A program made the translations under genes and the position numbers. A stretch of 10,688 bases of DNA, taken from NCBI GenBank assembly GCA_019751935.1, contig JAIEMR010000051.1:1-10688 (forward strand), written 5' to 3'. Below the pieces are notes generated by a model. The model saw only the letters and a program-made list of their open reading frames with translations, was not told the origin of the DNA and did not search any database. Of this stretch, positions 1 through 6,252 are shown in pieces; the stretch's first letter is position 1, and each line of letters begins with the position of its first letter. This DNA comes from Alphaproteobacteria bacterium. Lineage in GTDB: Bacteria > Pseudomonadota > Alphaproteobacteria > Paracaedibacterales > CAIULA01.

Positions 1-1436
1 CCTTTTTCTTCTAATATGGCCTCTAGGAATTTGTTTTTAACTAAACAAGAACCTGAGAGGGTTTTGTGGGTGTAAGCATTGGCTGCATAAGGTTCAATGC
101 CAGGGGAAGCACCGCCTGCAATAATGGAAATTGTCGCCGTTGGTGCAATTGCGATTTTATTTGAAAAGCGTTCTTCTATTCCGCATACACGGGCATCATG
201 GCAAGCTCCTTTTTCTTGGGCCAAAAGTTTGGATGCTTTATCAGCATTTGTTTTAATATGTTTAAAGATGCGATTATTCCAAACTTTGCTCATCACGCTT
301 TCCATAGGGATGTTTTGAGATTGTAAAAAGGAATGAAACCCCATGACACCCAAACCAACGGATCTTTCCCTTGTGGCTGAGTATTTCGCTCTGTTCATGC
401 CTTCTGGGGCAGAATTTATATAATTCTCTAAAACGTTATCAAGGAACCTCATGCAATCCTCGATGAAAAGAGGTTCATTTTCCCATTCAAGATATTTTTC
501 TAAATTAACTGACGACAGACAGCAAACGGCCGTTCTTTCATGTCCCCATTTGTCTTGCCCTGTGGGTAAGGTGATTTCTGTGCATAGGTTTGAGGATTTG
601 ACCTTAAGGCCAAGATTCTTTTGATGCTTTGGAAGGGCATTATTAACATGATCGATGAAAAGTAAATAAGGTTCACCCATTTCAATGCGTGCTGTTAAAA
701 GTTTCATCCATAAAGATCTGGCTGATAAAGTATGAACAATAGATTGGTCTTTTGGGCTTCTTAAATGCCATTCATGATCATCTTCTACAGCCTTCATAAA
801 AGCATCCGATATGACAATTCCGTGGTGTAGATTTAAAGCTTTTCGGTTTGGATCTCCACCTGTTGGTTTTCTAATATCAATGAATTCCTCTATCTCAGGA
901 TGATCAATTGGCAGGTAAATGGCAGCTGATCCTCTGCGAAGAGACCCTTGTGATATAGCAAGCGTCATGCTATCCATGACTTTAATAAAAGGAATAATGC
1001 CGCATGTTTCGCCATTTTGGCCAATTTTCTCGCCGATTGAACGAAGGTTTCCCCAATAACTGCCAATCCCGCCGCCGCGGGATGCCAACCAAACGTTTTC
1101 ATTCCAAAGAGAAACAATTCCCTCCAGTGAATCTTTTGTTTCATTTAAGTAACAAGAAATAGGTAGTCCTCTTTTTGAGCCTCCGTTGGATAGAACAGGC
1201 GTTGCTGGCATAAACCATAGATTCGAAATGTAATTATAAATTCGCTGACTATGGGCGAGATTATCTCCATAAGCCAAAGCGACTCGCATAAAGCAATCTT
1301 GGTAATCTTCGCCAGGTAAGAGGTATTGATTGGATAAAGTTGCCTTACCAAAAGAGGTTAAAAGGTCATTCTTTTCCTCTTGAGTTGTAAGTTGCTCTTG
1401 AAGGTTAAGAGCTTTTTTTGCTGCATTTGTGATCAT
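1..1436 (-). CDS. nrdA: Ribonucleoside-diphosphate reductase large (alpha) subunit, class I; 3' end beyond the window
   Basis: Reduces ribonucleoside diphosphates to deoxyribonucleotides in the cytoplasm, together with a radical-generating beta subunit (NrdB, not in the window). I translated 478 codons from ATG 1436-1434; the frame stays open to the left edge. Visible family hallmarks are the disulfide cysteine in PISCYL (Cys95, like E. coli Cys225), the radical-site motif NLCTEI (Asn283, Cys285, Glu287, like E. coli N437/C439/E441), the second redox cysteine in VCCLSS (Cys305, like Cys462), and the substrate phosphate loop APTATISIIAGGASPGIEP (431-449). NLCTEI favours class I over B12-dependent class II, which usually has NPCGE. 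Only about 37 residues precede the YLLPGEDY motif, so the N-terminal ATP-cone of E. coli NrdA is missing, as I recall for Rickettsia-type NrdA of about 600 aa. The C-terminal radical-transfer tyrosines lie outside. The start is set by GGAGGG six bases upstream. Control is by a NrdR-box promoter and a B12 riboswitch. Confidence 0.95.
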   Translation of the reverse strand, partial: MITNAAKKALNLQEQLTTQEEKNDLLTSFGKATLSNQYLLPGEDYQDCFMRVALAYGDNLAHSQRIYNYISNLWFMPATPVLSNGGSKRGLPISCYLNETKDSLEGIVSLWNENVWLASRGGGIGSYWGNLRSIGEKIGQNGETCGIIPFIKVMDSMTLAISQGSLRRGSAAIYLPIDHPEIEEFIDIRKPTGGDPNRKALNLHHGIVISDAFMKAVEDDHEWHLRSPKDQSIVHTLSARSLWMKLLTARIEMGEPYLLFIDHVNNALPKHQKNLGLKVKSSNLCTEITLPTGQDKWGHERTAVCCLSSVNLEKYLEWENEPLFIEDCMRFLDNVLENYINSAPEGMNRAKYSATRERSVGLGVMGFHSFLQSQNIPMESVMSKVWNNRIFKHIKTNADKASKLLAQEKGACHDARVCGIEERFSNKIAIAPTATISIIAGGASPGIEPYAANAYTHKTLSGSCLVKNKFLEAILEEK

Positions 1437-1442
1437 TAAAAT

Positions 1443-1526
1443 CCCTCCGATTTTAAGAAGACGGGGAGGGAAGGTTAATAAGAATAGCTAAAGCTGCTTA
1501 TACCTGTCCAGCGCACCCCGTCCGGA
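1443..1526 (-). promoter_or_regulatory. Expression platform of the nrdA B12 riboswitch (SD-sequestering switch)
   Basis: This lies between the aptamer and the nrdA start. The Shine-Dalgarno GGAGGG (1448-1443, six bases before ATG) is exactly complementary to CCCTCC at 1470-1465. That anti-SD run overlaps CCCCGTC (1466-1460), which is exactly complementary to GACGGGG at 1522-1516. The two pairings share bases, so they should compete. GACGGGG lies mostly in the loop of a small hairpin, TCCGG/CTGGA (1526-1522 with 1511-1507, one G-U pair), placed where the P13 stem of B12 riboswitches is expected. Inference: with B12 bound, the loop is engaged by the aptamer, CCCTCC is freed to mask the SD, and translation stops. 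Without B12, GACGGGG traps the anti-SD and NrdA is made. The SD hairpin is followed by ATTTT, so weak premature termination is an alternative mode. Confidence 0.7.
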
Positions 1527-1543
1527 ATTAAGTTTTGGTCAGT

Positions 1544-1729
1544 AATGGCAGGTCTCCTGGCTTGCGACTTAACACTTCATTTCACCTTCCCATTGTATAG
1601 CTACAACAGTGGCATTTGAAATTTAGCTATCGCTTACAGTTACGGGGGTAGCTTCGGCTTATAACCTTAATGGTTTTTACCGAATTCCCTTTTAATCCGA
1701 ATTGGATATAAACCCAACCCAGAACCATT
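1544..1729 (-). promoter_or_regulatory. Cobalamin (B12) riboswitch aptamer upstream of nrdA
   Basis: Read on the minus strand, this has the conserved blocks of the cobalamin riboswitch (RF00174 class) in the right order: AAAGGGAATTCGG near 1692-1680; the B12-box GCTACCCCCGTAACTGT at 1652-1636; GCCACTG at 1613-1607; GGGAAGG at 1591-1585; and the 3' signature CCAGGAGACCTGCC at 1560-1547. The ends AATGG (1729-1725) and CCATT (1548-1544) can pair to close the aptamer as P1. TTCGG/CCGAA forms the P5-like stem. The aptamer is 186 nt, a normal size, and ends about 110 nt before the nrdA start. It binds adenosylcobalamin or a related corrinoid and usually represses. I could not identify a clear L5-L13 kissing pair by eye, so which corrinoid it prefers is open. 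Confidence 0.93.
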
Positions 1730-1744
1730 AACTATATATTGTGC
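1729..1744 (-). promoter_or_regulatory. NrdR box, promoter-proximal
   Basis: Minus-strand GCACAATATATAGTTA matches the NrdR-box consensus acaCwATATaTwGtgt throughout the core CAATATATAG (1741-1732) and in the upstream flank. It lies over the expected -10 region and start site of the nrdA promoter. NrdR is a Zn-finger/ATP-cone repressor of ribonucleotide reductase genes. The site is supported mainly by its exact spacing from the second box. Confidence 0.85.
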
Positions 1745-1765
1745 TTAATTATTAATTTTTGTCAA
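1736..1765 (-). promoter_or_regulatory. Putative sigma-70 promoter of nrdA
   Basis: A consensus -35 TTGACA lies at 1765-1760. The -10 is less clear: CAATAT at 1741-1736 gives an 18-bp spacer, while the better-looking TATATA just downstream would need 21 bp. The first choice places the transcript start near 1729, exactly where the riboswitch P1 stem begins, which supports it. Both hexamers are buried in the two NrdR boxes. Confidence 0.6.
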
Positions 1766-1775
1766 TATATTGTTT
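1760..1775 (-). promoter_or_regulatory. NrdR box, promoter-distal
   Basis: Minus-strand AAACAATATATTGACA contains a perfect palindromic core CAATATATTG (1772-1763). It is 31 bp from the first box, leaving a 15-bp linker, the three-helical-turn spacing typical of paired NrdR boxes. It overlaps the TTGACA -35 hexamer, so bound NrdR would block RNA polymerase. The divergent anmK start is only about 90 bp away, so an effect on anmK cannot be excluded. Confidence 0.85.
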
Positions 1776-1820
1776 TAAGTTTTGTTTTAGAGGGGTTCCT
1801 TTCACTTTTTAAATTTTATC

Positions 1821-1826
1821 TATAAA
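1821..1826 (+). promoter_or_regulatory. Possible -10 element for anmK
   Basis: TATAAA lies in an AT-rich stretch about 39 bases before the anmK GTG start. No convincing -35 sits 16-18 bp upstream, so this is a weak candidate. The region 1776-1860 otherwise shows only AT-rich sequence. Confidence 0.25.
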
Positions 1827-1864
1827 CTAATTTTAAGTTTTTTATGTGTGTAAGTGAGCCTTAG

Positions 1865-3154
1865 GTGTCTTTGATTGTTAAATCAGATAAAACGACCCTC
1901 ATATGCATTGGACTGATGAGTGGAACATCAATGGATGGGATTGATGCGGCTCTGCTTCAAACCGATGGGGATGACCATATTGAAGAGCTTGGTCACTTTT
2001 CAATGAAATATGTCCCTGAAACAAAAGTGCTTTTAAAATCTGCGGAATACGCGGTTCGTGAATGCAAAGGGGATATGACCAAAGCAGCTGCAAACTACCC
2101 TGATTATCTTGAAAAGTATTTGTTAAGAGAGCTTAAAGTTCCCGGTATTGAAATTAAATCTAGAATAAAAGCTTTGTCATCGTATCTGTCAGGCGCCATA
2201 ACGTTGGACAAAATTATCGAACATTCAACGCAGTTACATAGCACAGTTATTAAAGACTTTTTGCATAAGGTTGGCAAAAACTCTTCAGAAATTGATGTCA
2301 TCGGTTATCACGGTCAAGCCATGTATCATCAGCCAGACCAGAAAATTTCTATTATTGTTGGGAGTGGACAAGCCTTAGCGAATCAAACAGGAATAAAAGT
2401 CGTCAATGATTTTAGAAGCGCAGATGTTGCAGCTGGCGGTAAAGGCGCCCCCTTTGCTCCTTTGTACCATCAGGCCCTAGCAAAGAGAGATGGAAAAACC
2501 CCTGTGGCAGTGGTGAACTGCGGAGGGATTTCTAACGTCACTTTAATTCCAGATGATAACCCTCTGCACCTTGTTGGGTTTGATACAGGGCCAGGAAATG
2601 GTTTGATAGATCGTTTAGTAAGGCAGAGAACATCAGGCGCAGAATCTATGGATGAAGGCGGTAAATACGGAAACCGTGGTACGGTTAATGAAACTGTTTT
2701 TAACGCTTTGTGGGAAAAATCCATTCTTAAAGATGGAAAGAATTATTTTTTAATACCTTTCCCAAAGGCTCTTGATATTGGTGATTTAAAATTAGTTGAT
2801 GAATTAAATTCATTGTCACTTGAGGATGCCTGCCGGACTTTAGAGGCCTTTACAGCGCATACTATAGTGAATAGCATTTCACCATCAAAGTTTCCCACGC
2901 ATTGGATTTTGGCTGGTGGAGGCTGGAATAATCCCGTTATTTTACTTGAATTAAAAAGTAGGCTTATTTCTTTGGGAATAGAGGAGAAAAACATTCAAAC
3001 AGCTGATGAAGCAGGATGGAATAATGACGCTTTAGAAGCCCAAATTTTTGCATACCTTGCTGTGCGTAGTTTGAGTGGTATGCCGTTTAGTTTTCCAGGA
3101 ACAACGGGTGTGCCTGAACCTATGTCAGGTGGAAAGATTTACAATCCATCTTAA
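1865..3154 (+). CDS. anmK: Anhydro-N-acetylmuramic acid kinase
   Basis: Cytoplasmic kinase of peptidoglycan recycling. It opens the 1,6-anhydro ring of anhydroMurNAc and phosphorylates it with ATP, giving MurNAc-6-phosphate. The ASKHA-fold family signatures are all present: GLMSGTSMDG (16-25, ATP phosphate loop), GYHGQ (147-151), DFRSADVAAGGKGAP (182-196, with the likely catalytic Asp187), NCGGISN (218-224), FDTGPGN (239-245), AGGGWNNP (350-357) and the C-terminal TTGVPEPMSGG (413-423). At 429 aa it is about 60 aa longer than E. coli AnmK (369). Most of the extra length lies around residues 76-118, before the STQLHSTVIKDFL helix, and looks like a helical, charged insertion. Translation probably starts at GTG 1865. 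TTG 1871 is an alternative, and neither has a strong SD. It stands alone, divergent from nrdA and convergent with the RND pump gene; the two stop codons overlap. Confidence 0.95.
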   Translation: MSLIVKSDKTTLICIGLMSGTSMDGIDAALLQTDGDDHIEELGHFSMKYVPETKVLLKSAEYAVRECKGDMTKAAANYPDYLEKYLLRELKVPGIEIKSRIKALSSYLSGAITLDKIIEHSTQLHSTVIKDFLHKVGKNSSEIDVIGYHGQAMYHQPDQKISIIVGSGQALANQTGIKVVNDFRSADVAAGGKGAPFAPLYHQALAKRDGKTPVAVVNCGGISNVTLIPDDNPLHLVGFDTGPGNGLIDRLVRQRTSGAESMDEGGKYGNRGTVNETVFNALWEKSILKDGKNYFLIPFPKALDIGDLKLVDELNSLSLEDACRTLEAFTAHTIVNSISPSKFPTHWILAGGGWNNPVILLELKSRLISLGIEEKNIQTADEAGWNNDALEAQIFAYLAVRSLSGMPFSFPGTTGVPEPMSGGKIYNPS

Positions 3155-6100
3155 CTGTCCTTTTCAGTCAGTCTAGCTGCCATCTTAAAAAAGAAGGGCA
3201 CGAAAAACACAGCTAAGAACGTTGCCGCTAACATACCGCCAATAACACCAGTACCAATGGAATGACGGCTTGCCGAACCGGCGCCGCTGCTAATTGCAAG
3301 GGGAACGCAACCAAGAATAAAAGCGAGTGATGTCATAATAATTGGGCGTAAACGAAGTCTGGATGCCTCAATAATTGCTTCATACAAACCAAGGCCTTCC
3401 TGGCGTTTTAAAATAGCAAACTCAACGATAAGGATAGCGTTTTTAGCTGATAAACCTATTAAGGTGATAAGACCAATTTGGAAATAAATATCGTTACTTA
3501 AGCCACGAAGCCAAATCGCAAGCAGCGATCCAAAAAGGGCAAAAGGAACGGTCGCAATAACAGCAAGTGGCAAGCTCCATCTTTCATACTGAGCTGCCAA
3601 AATCAAAAACACCATAACAATGCCCAATAAGAATGCTGACGCTCCGCTGGCTTGGGCAATTTTTTCTTGATAGGCAGAGCCAATCCACCCAATATCGTAA
3701 TCACTATTTAAGACTTCATCTGCAACTTTTTGCATGATTTCTATGGCTTGACCAGAACTATACCCAGGGGCAGGTTTCCCCATAATTTTAGCAGCCGGGA
3801 AACCGTTAAATCGTTCAATGATATCAGCGTTAATGATCCTTTGAATTTTTATAAGGCTATCGAGGGGAATCATTTTGCCATCCAATGAGCGCACAAAAAC
3901 GTAGCGAAGATCTTCTGGTTTTTCTCTAAAAGGTGCTTCTGACTGCAAGCTTACTTTGTAGGAACGTCCAAAAAGGGTAAAATCATTAACATACATATTT
4001 CCAAAAGTACTTTGCATGGTGGAAAATATGACATCAATCGGGACATTCAAAGCCTTTGCTTTTTCGCGGTCAAGTTCAACGAAATATTGAGGGACATTTG
4101 CTGATATCGTCCCTTGTAGGCCTGCTAACTCGGGCCTTTTCCTTGCAGCTTCGACTAACTTATTTGACATTTCCGCTATGGCTTTTACGTTTTCTCCGGT
4201 TTTATTTTGCATATAAAGCTCAAAACCACCAGTGGTGCTCATGCCAGTAATCGGGGGAGGATTAAAGGCAAGGACAATTGCGTCTTTAAAATCAGCACCC
4301 ATTCCCATAAAAGCACCAACTAAATTACGAGCATCTAATTTAGGATCGCTGCGCTCTGACCAATCGGTAAGGCTTATGAAAGCAACGCCCGTATATGACT
4401 TTTGAGTAAAAGAAAATAAATCAAATCCTGCAAAGGATACAACTTGATTGACCGCTGGGTTTTTCATAAGGCGCGCATTAAATTCATCGCAAACAGCTTC
4501 TGTGCGGCTCAAAGAGGCTGCTGGTAAAAGAATTGGCACAGTAAAGAGATACCCTTGGTCTTCATCAGGAACAAGGGAGGAGGGAATTCTTATAAATAAA
4601 GCGATAGTAACCGCAAGAATCCCAAAGATAACTCCCGTTGAGATTTTTGTGTGATTCAATATGGCTTTTACGCAAGTTGTATATCGAAGGGTTATATTTT
4701 CAAACCATAAGTTAAACTTCTTAAAAAATTGCGATGGCTCTTTATGAATAGGTTTTAAAAGAATAGCACATAAAGCCGGCGTTAAGGTCAACGCAACAAA
4801 CCCTGAAATAATCACAGAAACGGCAATGGTAATTGCAAATTGTTTATACATGACGCCTGTTAGGCCGCCCATAAACCCAACAGGAATAAAAACAGCACAC
4901 AAGACAAGCACAATGGCAATCACGGGTCCTGTGACTTCTTCCATGGCTTTTATAGTTGCTTCTTTGGGGGGTAATCCCTCGGTTTGCATAATGCGCTCAA
5001 CGTTTTCAAGGACAACGATGGCATCATCAACGACAATTCCAATGGCCAGCACCATACCGAATAGGGTTAAAAGGTTAATGGAAAAACCAAAAATATACAT
5101 AAACGCGAATGTTCCAATCAAGGAAACAGGAACAGCTAAAAGAGGGATTAGAGTTGCTCTCCCATTTTGAAGGAAAATGTACACAACTAGAATAACGAGT
5201 AGGATAGCCTCCACAAAGGTTTTGATAACTTCGTGGATTGAAATTTCAACGAATTTTGTCGTGTCAAAGGGAAGAGAATAACTGACCCCAGCTGGAAAGC
5301 GTTTTCCAAGCTCCTCCATTTTCAAAGAAACACCTGTTGTTGTGGACAGGGCATTTGCGCCGGGTTGTAAATACACGCCAATAGCAACTGCTGCTTTTCC
5401 ATTACAGGTTACGGTGAGTCCGTAATCTTGAGCACCTAATTCAATTCGAGCGACATCTTTCAGACGCAAGATATCTCCTTTAGGGGTAGAACGTAAGATA
5501 ATATTTTCAAATTCTTCGGGTTCGGCAAAACGTCCTCGGGTCGTAACCGTGTAGGTGAAGTCTTGCTTATTAAACATAGGAGCCTGACCAAACTGACCGG
5601 CAGCAAACTGCGAGTTTTGTTCTTTAATGGCAGCTGCTACATCGGCTGGCGTTAACTTAAATTGGGCCAATTTATCTGGCCTCATCCATATACGCATTGA
5701 GTAATCTTTTGCGCCAAACAGAGAAACTTCTCCAACTCCTGGTACGCGTTTTAAGGCATCAATAACATAAAGCAATGCATAATTACTGATGAACACAGGG
5801 TCATGCGTCCCATCAGGAGAAGACATAGTGACAACCTGAAGAATGGAGCTTGATCGTTTGTTCACAGTAACGCCTTGAGCGCGTACCTCTGCAGGCAATC
5901 TGGCGGCAGCTGCTTGAACGCGGTTATTGACATCGATTGCTGCTTGATCAGGATCTGTTCCAATTTCAAAGGTTATAAATAAATTTAATTGACCACTATT
6001 TGCGCTGCTCGAGCGCATATAAAGCATATCTTTGACGCCATTAATTTGCTGTTCAAGAGGGGCTGCCACAGTGCTAGCAATCACCTCAGCACTGGCGCCT

Positions 6101-6252
6101 GGATAGTTGGCGGTTACCATAATTTCAGGGGGTACGATTTGTGGATACTGTTCTACAGCAAGTCCTCGAAGCGACATTAGGCCCGCAACGACGATGATGA
6201 TAGAAAGGACCGAAGCAAAAACAGGCCGATTAATAAAAAATCGTGAAATCAC
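3151..6252 (-). CDS. acrB: RND-family multidrug efflux pump, inner-membrane transporter (HAE1/AcrB type)
   Basis: Inner-membrane proton/drug antiporter that exports hydrophobic compounds through a tripartite complex with a fusion protein and an outer-membrane channel. At 1033 aa it has normal AcrB length and an uninterrupted frame. It opens with ISRFFINRPVFA and a first membrane helix (about 10-30). A large periplasmic loop (about 31-340), a helix bundle (about 341-500), a second loop (about 560-870) and a C-terminal bundle (about 871-1025) follow, the duplicated RND layout. The proton-relay residues are present: Asp409 and Asp410 in GIVVDDAIVVLENVER (AcrB D407/D408) and Lys937 in LSAKNAILIVEFA (AcrB K940). 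Translation starts at GTG 6252-6250, which overlaps the upstream fusion-protein stop as GTGA, implying translational coupling. The acrB symbol denotes the family; substrate and true orthology (AcrB, MexF or OqxB-like) cannot be read from the sequence. Confidence 0.95.
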   Translation of the reverse strand: MISRFFINRPVFASVLSIIIVVAGLMSLRGLAVEQYPQIVPPEIMVTANYPGASAEVIASTVAAPLEQQINGVKDMLYMRSSSANSGQLNLFITFEIGTDPDQAAIDVNNRVQAAAARLPAEVRAQGVTVNKRSSSILQVVTMSSPDGTHDPVFISNYALLYVIDALKRVPGVGEVSLFGAKDYSMRIWMRPDKLAQFKLTPADVAAAIKEQNSQFAAGQFGQAPMFNKQDFTYTVTTRGRFAEPEEFENIILRSTPKGDILRLKDVARIELGAQDYGLTVTCNGKAAVAIGVYLQPGANALSTTTGVSLKMEELGKRFPAGVSYSLPFDTTKFVEISIHEVIKTFVEAILLVILVVYIFLQNGRATLIPLLAVPVSLIGTFAFMYIFGFSINLLTLFGMVLAIGIVVDDAIVVLENVERIMQTEGLPPKEATIKAMEEVTGPVIAIVLVLCAVFIPVGFMGGLTGVMYKQFAITIAVSVIISGFVALTLTPALCAILLKPIHKEPSQFFKKFNLWFENITLRYTTCVKAILNHTKISTGVIFGILAVTIALFIRIPSSLVPDEDQGYLFTVPILLPAASLSRTEAVCDEFNARLMKNPAVNQVVSFAGFDLFSFTQKSYTGVAFISLTDWSERSDPKLDARNLVGAFMGMGADFKDAIVLAFNPPPITGMSTTGGFELYMQNKTGENVKAIAEMSNKLVEAARKRPELAGLQGTISANVPQYFVELDREKAKALNVPIDVIFSTMQSTFGNMYVNDFTLFGRSYKVSLQSEAPFREKPEDLRYVFVRSLDGKMIPLDSLIKIQRIINADIIERFNGFPAAKIMGKPAPGYSSGQAIEIMQKVADEVLNSDYDIGWIGSAYQEKIAQASGASAFLLGIVMVFLILAAQYERWSLPLAVIATVPFALFGSLLAIWLRGLSNDIYFQIGLITLIGLSAKNAILIVEFAILKRQEGLGLYEAIIEASRLRLRPIIMTSLAFILGCVPLAISSGAGSASRHSIGTGVIGGMLAATFLAVFFVPFFFKMAARLTEKDS

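Noticed and set aside
97..318. Plus-strand open frame opposite nrdA
   Set aside because: Antisense to the conserved NrdA region that includes the APTATISIIAGG motif; its protein has no recognisable features.
1..1436. The reductase as B12-dependent class II (NrdJ), which the riboswitch might suggest
   Set aside because: The active-site wording NLCTEI with VCCLSS fits class I; class II proteins normally have NPCGE, and B12 riboswitches typically govern the B12-independent isozyme.
1443..1470. CCCTCC...GGAGGG followed by ATTTT as a true intrinsic terminator
   Set aside because: The 6-bp stem has a 16-nt loop and a poor T-run, and the GGAGGG is the ideally placed SD; SD masking is the better reading.
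4826..5170. 114-codon plus-strand open frame opposite the RND pump gene
   Set aside because: It lies wholly antisense to a conserved, motif-complete RND gene, has no family features and no good RBS; it is a shadow frame.
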